A stretch of 59,202 bases of DNA, taken from positions 1 to 59,202 of the forward strand of contig CAVKOU010000011.1 of assembly GCA_963658085.1 (NCBI GenBank). The letters run 5' to 3'. Below are positions 16,939 to 25,450 of this stretch, one piece after another. The notes under the pieces were generated by a model. The model saw only the letters and a program-made list of their open reading frames with translations, searched no databases and had not been told where the DNA came from. Within the stretch, counting starts at the first letter, position 1; every line of letters begins with the position of its first letter. A program made the translations under genes and the position numbers. This DNA is from CAKRJP01 sp963658085. GTDB taxonomy: Bacteria > Bacillota > Clostridia > Lachnospirales > Lachnospiraceae.

Positions 16939-16967
16939 ATTATACTACAGGTGTAAACAAGTGTCAG
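16939..16967 (-). promoter_or_regulatory. Promoter of xpt-permease operon
   Basis: On the minus strand CTGACA (16962-16967), a 17-bp spacer and TATAAT (16939-16944). Downstream, at 16895-16925, the motif GTTGTYTAAACA occurs twice as a direct repeat, the first copy containing the palindrome GTTTAAAC. This is a possible operator between promoter and start. Confidence 0.75.
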
Positions 16968-17113
16968 TAAAAAGATAATTTAATAATCCGGTGTTCACAT
17001 TGAAGGATGTGGAACAATATTATAATAATGAAAAATACAAAATGGTATTGAAAAACGTCGCAATTTGTGGCATTTTTTAGTGATAGAAAAAGAAAGGTTC
17101 CGAGAAAGGTAAC

Positions 17114-17932
17114 ATGGGAAGAAAAATTGAAAGCAGAAATATTGATATAACCAAAACCAGAGGTGAACTAGAAGAAGATCTCCTGGAATTCGTCTACCGC
17201 ACCTGGAGATTAGGCAGACAGATCACTTCCAAGGAGTATGCCAGAGAAGTTGGCATTACCGGACATGAGTCGGCGGGGCTTGTGCGTAGTCTGGTTACAA
17301 AGGGCTTTCTTCAAGAGCCGGAGAATGGATATCTCAAGTTGACAGAAAAAGGACAGTTAGAAGGCATGGACTGCCTTGCAAGACATGAGAAACTGACGCA
17401 GTTTTTTCAGATGATCAGTGGAATGGAGCGAGAGGAAGCGGAGGAGGATGCCTGCCGTATCGAACATTATATAAGCAGGAAAGGGTTAGAGGGAATTGGA
17501 AATTTCCTACAATATGGGGATGTGTATGACAGGACCTATGAAGATATGGATTTAAATTCTTTCTATGATGAGGGAGAATATTCCATGGCTTTTGGATTGT
17601 ATGAACCGGAAAGACGAGATCCCAGATTCTTGGTAGCAGAATATGAAAGTATGGAACCTATGGTGATTTTGAATATTCATAAAAACGGGAATCACTTCCT
17701 CCTCAGAAAGAAGGAAGGAAAAACTATAGGCTATCTCTGGTATCAGTTGGATAATGAGTGGATTATGGCGAAGGAACAAGAGGATGCATATGAACTTCCA
17801 ACCCATATCTTTTCTTATACGACCAATGCGGGAATTCCGATTACGGAAGCAGTGGCTATTGTTGCCATTACTCGCTTTGAACAAAAACCGTTGCCTATGG
17901 ATTATCGAGAATTGAATATTCATATATGGTAA
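17114..17932 (+). CDS. DtxR-like metal-dependent regulator with unusual C-terminal domain
   Basis: 272 residues. A winged helix-turn-helix occupies residues ~15-75 (TSKEYAREVGITGHESAGLVRSL, LTEKGQLEG). It is followed by a DtxR-type dimerisation/metal region (~80-130) with RHEKLTQFF and the hallmark DACRIEHYIS, where Cys, Glu and His are metal ligands in DtxR/MntR. The remaining ~140 residues do not look like the usual SH3-like domain. Placement directly before another regulator and the haem-uptake operon suggests iron- or haem-responsive control of that operon; this is inference. GAAAGG precedes the start. The divergent xpt promoter lies upstream. Confidence 0.75.
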   Translation: MGRKIESRNIDITKTRGELEEDLLEFVYRTWRLGRQITSKEYAREVGITGHESAGLVRSLVTKGFLQEPENGYLKLTEKGQLEGMDCLARHEKLTQFFQMISGMEREEAEEDACRIEHYISRKGLEGIGNFLQYGDVYDRTYEDMDLNSFYDEGEYSMAFGLYEPERRDPRFLVAEYESMEPMVILNIHKNGNHFLLRKKEGKTIGYLWYQLDNEWIMAKEQEDAYELPTHIFSYTTNAGIPITEAVAIVAITRFEQKPLPMDYRELNIHIW

Positions 17933-17950
17933 GAAAATGAGGAGACGAAT

Positions 17951-18787
17951 ATGGAAAAAGGGGAACATTTAAAGAGACAGAACAGACCTACGATGCTGCA
18001 ACTGCAATATTTACAAGGTCTGTCAAGAGTAGAAAAGAAACGTGGAGCTCAGGGAAGTATCGCAGAATCTTACGGCGTGAATCGATCAACGGTAAACCGT
18101 TATTTTAAAAATTGTATCGAAAGAGGGATTCTGACAGAAGGCCTGGAATTTACAGCAACAGGAGCAGAGTGGTTAGAGAGATACACGAAGCTGTATGAAA
18201 ACCTGCAGAATTATCTGAAGGAAATCGGAGCGAGGCCGGACGAGGTCGATGAGACATTGGATGTCATGGTTGAGAATATTGACATTCATATGTTGGAAAT
18301 GATGATTAATGCTCAGACAGAGAAAAAATCCATATACAAGAAAAAAGAGAATGAACTGGATCGAGAGATACAAAACAATCTGCAGAAAGTCGAGAGACAT
18401 CCGGTAGTGTTCCGACTTTATCGAATGAATAAAAAGCTGGGGCAGGACAGAGGCTCTATGGCGATGAGAGGATTTGAAGATATAGCCGAAATCGTTCAGG
18501 AGAATGGAGAAAGCTATCTGGAATTAAAGCTGAAAGAGATGGCTGCACACTCCAGAGTGAGCGGTGAAATGATGGCCGGAAAACTGAAAACATTAAAGTA
18601 TCAGCATAATGAAGTCCTTGAAGAAGCAAGAATAGAGAATAATATTGTAAAAATTCCGATGGAAGCGTGCAGAATCCATAGATGGACGGGAATCGGTACA
18701 ATGGGAATAGTACCGGTTACTGTTACCTGCAGCGTTGGGCAAGTTCACATGCCGGAAAGTACAGCACTATTATATTTTTGGGTATAG
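17951..18787 (+). CDS. Second HTH regulator paired with the DtxR-like gene
   Basis: 278 residues, 18 bp after the previous gene and probably co-transcribed. A helix-turn-helix lies at ~20-60 (QGSIAESYGVNRSTVNRYFKN), with a wing ending in LTEGLEFTATGAEWL. The next segment (~75-120) is laid out like a DtxR dimerisation region, but the CRxEH metal motif is replaced by ENIDIH, so metal binding is doubtful. The C-terminal half is rich in charged helices, then a beta-rich end (TGIGTMGIVPVTVTC). It may be a divergent partner of the first regulator. GGAGA precedes ATG17951, and a terminator follows. Confidence 0.65.
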   Translation: MEKGEHLKRQNRPTMLQLQYLQGLSRVEKKRGAQGSIAESYGVNRSTVNRYFKNCIERGILTEGLEFTATGAEWLERYTKLYENLQNYLKEIGARPDEVDETLDVMVENIDIHMLEMMINAQTEKKSIYKKKENELDREIQNNLQKVERHPVVFRLYRMNKKLGQDRGSMAMRGFEDIAEIVQENGESYLELKLKEMAAHSRVSGEMMAGKLKTLKYQHNEVLEEARIENNIVKIPMEACRIHRWTGIGTMGIVPVTVTCSVGQVHMPESTALLYFWV

Positions 18788-18856
18788 AACGGAAAGATGA
18801 ATGAGAAAAAATATCATTAAGGTATAAAGTGCAACAAAATTAAAAAGAATATAATG

Positions 18857-18898
18857 AAACGCCGTTATTGAGAAAAAATGATCAATAGCGGCGTTTTT
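18857..18898 (+). terminator. Terminator after the regulator pair
   Basis: AAACGCCGTTATTGA pairs with TCAATAGCGGCGTTT around a 10-nt loop and is followed by TTTTT. It isolates the regulators from the haem operon promoter. Confidence 0.9.
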
Positions 18899-18906
18899 AC
18901 GTGTGC

Positions 18907-18925
18907 TGTTGTCTGAATAACAACA
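18907..18925. promoter_or_regulatory. Distal palindrome upstream of haem operon
   Basis: TGTTGT, 7 nt, ACAACA. It has the same half-site family and the same 7-nt spacing as the proximal palindrome at 18945-18975, with centres 44 bp apart, about four helical turns. Likely a second operator. Confidence 0.5.
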
Positions 18926-18944
18926 AACACAAAAAGAAAAATGG

Positions 18945-18975
18945 CAAGTTTGTTGCAATTCAAGCAACAAACTTG
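18945..18975. promoter_or_regulatory. Perfect 12-bp palindrome just upstream of the haem operon -35
   Basis: CAAGTTTGTTGC, a 7-nt centre, then GCAACAAACTTG. It ends 14 bp before the -35 element at 18990. No T tract follows, so it reads as a protein-binding operator rather than a terminator. The two adjacent regulators are the obvious candidates to bind it. Confidence 0.7.
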
Positions 18976-18989
18976 TGCAAAAAATGCTG

Positions 18990-19019
18990 TTGACATTGAA
19001 TAGCAAATCATGGTATCTT
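18990..19019 (+). promoter_or_regulatory. Promoter of the haem-acquisition operon
   Basis: A perfect -35 TTGACA (18990-18995), an 18-bp spacer and TATCTT (19014-19019). The leader to the start at 19136 is about 110 nt. Confidence 0.65.
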
Positions 19020-19135
19020 TAGATAAAGAGTTAGATGGGTGCAACCGGAAGTATTCTCGTATAACTCTGAACATCATAACTAAAGACGTATTAGCAAAAA
19101 ACTAATACCAAGACAAGAAAAGGAGGATTACAGTT

Positions 19136-19615
19136 ATGAGAAAGATCAAGAAATTAGTTGCTGCACTGTTAGCAGCAACAATGGTAATGGCAATGGGAGT
19201 TACAGCATTTGCGGCAGATTCATTGGCTGCTGGTAAGTACACAGCAAAGCAGAATCTTTATAAGAACGCAGCTTGCACAACAACATCTATGGGAGATGCA
19301 GCACTCAATGATATGCGTGCAGACATCACAATTGCAGATGATGATACAGCAACACTTGTTGTTCATACTCATGAGATTACATATTTAGGTTTGACTGGAC
19401 ATTTAGGAAAAATGGTAGTTGACGGAACAACAGTTACCCCAAAGACACAAACTACAGCTGATGGAGTGACAGATTATTATTTCACTTTTACAGATTTAGA
19501 TGCATCTGACCTTTACGAAGGTTGCGTAATTACTGGCAAATTTACAACATACGTTGGAAGCATGCCAATGAATGCAACTGGATATTTGAAACTTACAGAT
19601 ATCACAGCAAAATAA
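19136..19615 (+). CDS. Small secreted NEAT-like haem-binding protein
   Basis: 159 residues. A clear signal peptide ends at AFAA near residue 26. The rest is a single NEAT-like beta-sandwich domain: AGKYTAKQNLYKN, TSMGDAALN (corresponding to the 3-10 helix over the haem), THEITYLGLTGHLGKM, and YYFTFTDLD near the position of the YxxxY strand. There is no sortase motif, transmembrane tail or lipobox, so it is probably released, like a haemophore. AAGGAGG precedes ATG19136. It is the first gene after the double-operator promoter, and a terminator-like hairpin separates it from the giant protein, which should favour its expression. Haem binding is inferred from the fold and context. Confidence 0.75.
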   Translation: MRKIKKLVAALLAATMVMAMGVTAFAADSLAAGKYTAKQNLYKNAACTTTSMGDAALNDMRADITIADDDTATLVVHTHEITYLGLTGHLGKMVVDGTTVTPKTQTTADGVTDYYFTFTDLDASDLYEGCVITGKFTTYVGSMPMNATGYLKLTDITAK

Positions 19616-19637
19616 AATAAGAAATATCTATGTAAAG

Positions 19638-19673
19638 CAAGCTGCTGTACACCAAAGTGCAGCAGCTTGTTTT
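19638..19673 (+). terminator. Intra-operon terminator or attenuator
   Basis: CAAGCTGCTGTAC pairs with GTGCAGCAGCTTG around a short loop and is followed by TTTT. The next gene starts 20 bp later with no evident promoter, so partial read-through is likely. Confidence 0.75.
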
Positions 19674-19691
19674 ACTTAATACGGAGGAAAA

Positions 19692-22600
19692 ATGAAAAAA
19701 ATAAAAAAGATATTAGCCTTTGTATTGAGTACAAGTATGTTGCTTGGAAGTATGAATATACAGGCTTTTGCTAGTGAACAGAAGGAAACGAAAGCATCAA
19801 ATGTAGAACTGGATAATCAAAACGAATATGCGGTTCCTTTAACCTTTTATGGACCAACTGGTAAATTGCTTACTGATGAAGCATATTCGGGTACGGTTCA
19901 AGATTATATGGACAATATTGCACTGGTGAAACAAAATGATGATGGAACATATCATGTAACTTTGCAAATTGAAAATTATGAAAAAATTGATATTTTACAG
20001 TTTTCAAAACCGGGTGCAATTGATGATGAAATAACACCCTTAAATGCTCCTATGGGAACCTTTAATCTTCCAGAAAAGTATATTTCTAATAACGAGGACA
20101 ATCCGACAGAGGCAACAGAATATTTAAAGAAACAGGGACAAATCAATGAGGAATGGAATGACAAGTACATTCAGAAATATTCAGTTGAAAATGCAACAAC
20201 AGGTGTGTCATGGTATTCTTTTGATATAGATACGCTGGAAGGAACAATGTATACTAAAGCTTTCTATAGTTATGGAAGAACAGATGATGATTTGGAAAGC
20301 TATATGTACGGAATTGTAAATGGTAAATTTACATTTGATGTGAATAATGCAGTGATTGCAAAAGATATTAATGAAGAAAATTATAAAAATGTTGGACTGG
20401 AAATTTCTAAGGTTGTGACTAAAGCTGGAAATTCACCGGATTTTACAGGATTTGTGGCAGAAGAAAAAAAGGCAAATGATTTATTTGGTGATACTTATGA
20501 AGCAAAAGTAGAAGATGGAAAAGTAACTATTGCTGCAGAAATGCCAGACGCAAGCAATGTTAATTCAATAAGAGTGCTTGAAAGAATTGAAGATTTAGGA
20601 GAATGCCCTTATCCATCCCATGCTTCATATCGCCAATATATGTATGCGTATTCCAAAGAAGTACAAAGTAGAAAAACAATTTCCGTTTATTCGGAGAATA
20701 TTTTACAGGATGGAAAATTTTCTATTGAGTATAATAATTTAGAAGAAGCAATATTTGGAAAACAGGTTGAGATAAAAACAGAAGATGCTACTTATTATGG
20801 AGAATTGCGGGTAAAAACAACACCGAAAGAAAAACTCGAACTGACAGATGGCGATGTTACACTTGTAACAGATAACTATACTGTTAATAGTAAAGCGAAA
20901 TTTGGAGCAGAACTTTTACAGGAAACTTCAGATGAAGATAGTGAATATAACAAATATTATTCTTTGTTAGCAGGAAATGCTTCAAAAGCATTAATCTATA
21001 ACTTGTCATTAAAAATGAATGACTCGCAGGTTATTCCATCGAGAGCGGTAGAATTAAGAGTAAAGATTCCGAAAGATTGGGATACGAGCAAAATAGAAGT
21101 TCAATGGTATTATCCGGTAAATGAAATGTTTAATCCGATAGAGTATTTTGATTCATCTTCCTATAAAAATGATGATGGAAGTATTCACATGGAGGGCGAT
21201 GAACTGGTTATAACAGGTACAACTCGTGTTTATAGTACAATTGCCATTACACAAAAAGCGGATAAAGTAGATATTTCAGAAATTCAGGACGGAACATATA
21301 ATGTTAATGTTACTATGTGGCAGCAGGATCAGCCAGACAGATTGTCTATGAGCAATTCGGCGGTTGTAAATGATTCAGCTCGTTTGGTAGTAGAGAATGG
21401 AAAGAAACATATCTATTTTGATACACAAGGAATTGTGATTACGGGCAGATATGGTTATACAAATGGAATTTTCTGGGCAAATAATGAACGGACAGAAGAA
21501 AACGGACTTCCAATATTAAGTAAATATACACCACTTGATTATTACAGTTACTATCTGAATGATTCGGGTAGTACAGATATGGATTCTTATGCAGAACAGT
21601 ATGATCTGTATTATCCAAAGACAGTTGGATTTGAGTTCCCAGAATCAGCAGACAGAGATGACGGGGTATATCTGAACTTCTTTGTCCCTATTATGGATGA
21701 ACTTCAGAATAAAGTACCTGGATCCGGTGAAGGATGCAGAACGGCATTTATGACTTTATCTGGTTTAACACCTGTAGCGGAAATTAACGAGCCAACCCAT
21801 GATAAATCTGTTTTAGTTGTAGCGGTTGACAAAGCATCTAAATATGCAGCCGACAATTATACAGAGGAATCTTACAAAGTATTATCTGATGCAGTAGCAA
21901 AAGCTCAGAAAGTAATCGACGGAACAACATCTGCAAACGATTCTGAAATCGTAGCATTAGATAAAGAAATCTCTGATGCAATCAGCGGATTAAAAGAGGC
22001 AACTGGACTTGACAAATACAATAAAGTCCTGAAAAATGCCAAAGCATTAAATGAAACAGATTATACAGCAGAAAGTTGGGCAGACCTTCAGACAGTGATT
22101 GCTGCTCAGGAAGGAAATGTGATAGAAGAAAATGCAGATCAGGCATCTGCAGACCTTCAGTCAGCAGTGGATGCACTTGTACCGATGTCAACAGCCGTTT
22201 CAATGGAAAAAGGCGTTTATGAAGTACAGGCAACACTTACCAATCAGGACGGAACAGCAAGTGATTTAAATGCAGGATTAAAATCTGCTCGTTTATATAC
22301 AGATAAAGACGGAAATGTAACTGCTTATCTGTATGTGGACGGAATTACCGGTATGCAGTATCGCAGAGGTGCTGGATATGCAGATGCAGAGACAGATGCA
22401 GGCAGACTTGTAGTTGCACTTCCTGCAAATGTAGAAAATCATAAAGTAAAACTAACAATAGAAAGTGGAGAAGCAGAACTCCTGTTAAATCTTGATTTAA
22501 AATCTGCAGTAAAACAGGAAATTAAAAAATCTGATCTGGAATCAAAATTGAATGATGCAAAAGCATTAGAAGAGAAAAATTACACAAGCGATTCTTTTGC

Positions 22601-25373
22601 AGCATTAACAGATGCCATTGCTATAGCAGAAAGTGTTCAGGCAGATAAGGTGGCATTCCAGTCAGAAATTACAGCAGCAGAAACAGCGCTGGATACAGCA
22701 ACAGCTGGTCTTGTAATGAAAGAAGAAGTAAAAGCAAGAGCAGAACTGGATCAGGCAGTTTCCGATGCAAAAAATAATTATGCAGAAGCAAATTATACAA
22801 AAGACAGTTATGAGAATCTGAAGTCTGCAATCAAGGAAGCTGAAGAAGTATTAGCAAAATCTGATGCGACAGCAGATGAAATGAATAAACAGGTTGACAA
22901 TCTGGATAAAGCAGTGAAATCACTTGTTCGTCTGGATGATGCAGTAGATAAGTCAGAATTAAATGGCTATATCGAAAATGCACTGACCAAGACAAATGAC
23001 GGCACTTATACAGACAACAGTTGGAACAGTTTCCAGGCAGCAATCAAATCTGCTCAGAAAGTATCCGCTGATGTCAATGCAACAAAAGCAGAAGTAGAAA
23101 AGCAGACAAAACTGCTGACCTCTTCTTATGAAGCACTTGTTGTTAAGAACAAACAGAGTGATCTTTTTGAAAAATATCCGCAGATTTTTGAAGGTACATA
23201 TTCCGTACCGATCAAACTGCTAAACGCAACATCCGATGAAGATTCTATGGGAAATGCTTCCATGGTTCAGACCGGAATTGTAAGAGTTACGAATAAGGGT
23301 GAAGTAACACTGGAGATGAACTTCCAGTCCATGAAATTTGCCGGAATGACAGGTTATCTGTACAAACTGAAAAAAGTAGATATGGATACTGTTGAATACA
23401 ACAAATATAATTACCCGGTAAAATATGAGGCTTCTGACGCAACAGTTCTTGAAGAGTACACAGATGTTTATGATTTATTTAATGATAAAAACTCTGAGTA
23501 TTACGACAAGAATACAGAAGGAAACTGGTATCCAAAGAAATTATCTATTCCAGTTAATTTGGATGACAATCTCTTTTATGTAGAGGTATATGTTCCGGTT
23601 ATGGAAAGCATCTCTGAGGGACAGGGTACAAAGGTTGCCAGAGTTTCTATCGACTGGGCAAACATCAAACAGGAGACAGGAGTAGAGAGAGACAACAGCG
23701 TAATCGAAGCACTTCTGAATCAGGTATCCGGTATGCAGCAGGGTGATGTTGCTGACGAATACTGGAACGCTTTAAATGCGGCTTACATGACAGCTCAGGA
23801 TGTTTACAATGATATGAATTCTACACAGAAAGAAATTGATCTGCAGGTGACAGCTTTACAGGCAGCCGTAGATGCAGTAGAAACTCAGATCGTAGACAAG
23901 ACAGAACTGAATGCTTTAATCGAAAAAGCAACAGCAGAAGCAAACCGTACCGATGTTGTTTATACTTCTGCAACATTAGAAGCATTAAAGACAGCAATCA
24001 CAAATGCACAGGCAGTAGCAGCAAAAGAAGATGCTACCAAGGCAGAAGTTCAGGCACAGGTTACAGCACTTCAGACAGCACTTGACAGTTTAAGAGTTGT
24101 TGACAAGACAAACTTAAATGCCCTGATTGAAAAAGCAAAAGCTGAGGCAGCAAAAACAGATGTTTATGAAAGCAGCAGTTTGACAGTCCTGAATACAGCA
24201 ATCACATTGGCAGAAAATGTTGATTCAAATTCAAAGGCAACAGAGTCAGAAGTTGCAGCAGCAGAGAATGCATTGACAACGGCGATGAATGGTCTTGTGA
24301 AAAAGACACTTGTAGACAAGAGCGGACTGGAAAGCAAGATTGCAGAGGCAAAGACCTATTTAAGCCAGACAGATGTTTATACAGAGAGCTCTCTTGCGAC
24401 ATTACAGAGCGCAATTAACCGTGCACAGAATGTACTGGACAACGATTCTGCATCACAGAGTCTTGTAGATGAGCAGATCACAAAACTGACAGAAGCAATC
24501 GGACAGTTGGCAAAAAAGAGTGAAGAACAACTGGATATCAAGAATCTTAAAGATGGCGTTTATTCTGTTTATGGCACAATGGTAAAAGTAGACAAGAGTA
24601 CCTATTCTATGTCAAATGATGCAATCAATCATACCATCAAACTGACAGTGAAGGATGGAAAATACTACATCACCATGAACTTTAATGGCTTAACAGTAGG
24701 ACAGAAACTTGGATATTTAAGCCAGCTCAAATACTTCACTACAGGTTATACACTTGATAAGTATGGTAATCCGCAGGGAACACTTGCTGATGTTACAGTT
24801 GACAGCTATCAGAAGAACAGTGATGACTCACTAGTTTCAGATATTTATGGAACTAATTATCCCGATGAAGTAACATTCGAGCTTATTCCGGAAGCTCTGG
24901 ATGACGGATATGTTCCGTTACAGGTATTCGTACCGATTATGGATGCAATCAGCTCTGGTACAGGTACACAGCCGGTATTCTTGAAGCTAGATTGGAGTTC
25001 ATTAAAATCAACAACATCCGATGATCCAAGTTTTGATAACGACGATAATAAAAATGGGGGATCTGAAGATGGCAATAATTCCGGTGGTGATTCTGATGGA
25101 AACAACAGCAATGGAGCGACTATTGGAAATAATACTCTCGGAAACAATACCCTCGGAAGCAAAACTTCTAGCCTTGGAAGCACCTCTTCATTGAAGAGCG
25201 GAACATCTAGCCTGGGAAGTGGAACAAGCTCTAGCTTGAAATCAGCATCTACTGTTAAAACGGGTGATGTGGCAGGACAGTACACTTGGTGGTCAGCAAT
25301 GCTTCTTCTTGCAGGAATCGCTTTACTGACAGGACTTATGGAGTACAACAGAAAAAAAGTAAACGAAAAATAA
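19692..25373 (+). CDS. Giant wall-anchored NEAT/FIVAR surface protein
   Basis: 1893 residues. Signal peptide 1-27. A beta-rich N-terminal region of ~500 residues has weak NEAT-like character. Clear NEAT-like modules lie at ~532-697, ~1160-1325 and ~1613-1777, each with an SMSN or SMGN motif and a VPIMD/VPVME strand; a shorter one is at ~838-940. Nine FIVAR helical modules (about 67 residues each) lie at ~706-835, ~945-1153 and ~1335-1608. An N/G/S-rich linker leads to VKTGD (~1854), a hydrophobic helix and a positively charged tail, a sortase-type anchor. It probably captures haem or haemoprotein at the surface, filling the place of Shr upstream of Shp in streptococci, with FIVAR repeats acting as spacers or ligand-binding arms. 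GGAGG precedes the start. Confidence 0.85.
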   Translation: MKKIKKILAFVLSTSMLLGSMNIQAFASEQKETKASNVELDNQNEYAVPLTFYGPTGKLLTDEAYSGTVQDYMDNIALVKQNDDGTYHVTLQIENYEKIDILQFSKPGAIDDEITPLNAPMGTFNLPEKYISNNEDNPTEATEYLKKQGQINEEWNDKYIQKYSVENATTGVSWYSFDIDTLEGTMYTKAFYSYGRTDDDLESYMYGIVNGKFTFDVNNAVIAKDINEENYKNVGLEISKVVTKAGNSPDFTGFVAEEKKANDLFGDTYEAKVEDGKVTIAAEMPDASNVNSIRVLERIEDLGECPYPSHASYRQYMYAYSKEVQSRKTISVYSENILQDGKFSIEYNNLEEAIFGKQVEIKTEDATYYGELRVKTTPKEKLELTDGDVTLVTDNYTVNSKAKFGAELLQETSDEDSEYNKYYSLLAGNASKALIYNLSLKMNDSQVIPSRAVELRVKIPKDWDTSKIEVQWYYPVNEMFNPIEYFDSSSYKNDDGSIHMEGDELVITGTTRVYSTIAITQKADKVDISEIQDGTYNVNVTMWQQDQPDRLSMSNSAVVNDSARLVVENGKKHIYFDTQGIVITGRYGYTNGIFWANNERTEENGLPILSKYTPLDYYSYYLNDSGSTDMDSYAEQYDLYYPKTVGFEFPESADRDDGVYLNFFVPIMDELQNKVPGSGEGCRTAFMTLSGLTPVAEINEPTHDKSVLVVAVDKASKYAADNYTEESYKVLSDAVAKAQKVIDGTTSANDSEIVALDKEISDAISGLKEATGLDKYNKVLKNAKALNETDYTAESWADLQTVIAAQEGNVIEENADQASADLQSAVDALVPMSTAVSMEKGVYEVQATLTNQDGTASDLNAGLKSARLYTDKDGNVTAYLYVDGITGMQYRRGAGYADAETDAGRLVVALPANVENHKVKLTIESGEAELLLNLDLKSAVKQEIKKSDLESKLNDAKALEEKNYTSDSFAALTDAIAIAESVQADKVAFQSEITAAETALDTATAGLVMKEEVKARAELDQAVSDAKNNYAEANYTKDSYENLKSAIKEAEEVLAKSDATADEMNKQVDNLDKAVKSLVRLDDAVDKSELNGYIENALTKTNDGTYTDNSWNSFQAAIKSAQKVSADVNATKAEVEKQTKLLTSSYEALVVKNKQSDLFEKYPQIFEGTYSVPIKLLNATSDEDSMGNASMVQTGIVRVTNKGEVTLEMNFQSMKFAGMTGYLYKLKKVDMDTVEYNKYNYPVKYEASDATVLEEYTDVYDLFNDKNSEYYDKNTEGNWYPKKLSIPVNLDDNLFYVEVYVPVMESISEGQGTKVARVSIDWANIKQETGVERDNSVIEALLNQVSGMQQGDVADEYWNALNAAYMTAQDVYNDMNSTQKEIDLQVTALQAAVDAVETQIVDKTELNALIEKATAEANRTDVVYTSATLEALKTAITNAQAVAAKEDATKAEVQAQVTALQTALDSLRVVDKTNLNALIEKAKAEAAKTDVYESSSLTVLNTAITLAENVDSNSKATESEVAAAENALTTAMNGLVKKTLVDKSGLESKIAEAKTYLSQTDVYTESSLATLQSAINRAQNVLDNDSASQSLVDEQITKLTEAIGQLAKKSEEQLDIKNLKDGVYSVYGTMVKVDKSTYSMSNDAINHTIKLTVKDGKYYITMNFNGLTVGQKLGYLSQLKYFTTGYTLDKYGNPQGTLADVTVDSYQKNSDDSLVSDIYGTNYPDEVTFELIPEALDDGYVPLQVFVPIMDAISSGTGTQPVFLKLDWSSLKSTTSDDPSFDNDDNKNGGSEDGNNSGGDSDGNNSNGATIGNNTLGNNTLGSKTSSLGSTSSLKSGTSSLGSGTSSSLKSASTVKTGDVAGQYTWWSAMLLLAGIALLTGLMEYNRKKVNEK

Positions 25374-25386
25374 TAATTGTTAATTA

Positions 25387-25431
25387 GGCAGACAACCCTC
25401 CCATTCCTTCGGGGATGGGAGTCTGCCGATT
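25387..25431 (+). terminator. Hairpin between giant surface protein and shp
   Basis: GGCAGAC/GTCTGCC outer stem and CTCCCATTCC/GGATGGGAG inner stem with a TTCGG-type loop, followed by GATTTTGTTT. It could be a terminator or attenuator that lowers expression of shp-hts relative to the surface protein. Confidence 0.75.
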
Positions 25432-25450
25432 TTGTTTAAGGAGATAAGGA

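Noticed and set aside
24857..25348. 163-codon frame opposite the 3' end of the giant surface protein
   Set aside because: It mirrors the low-complexity G/N/S linker and has no supporting signals.
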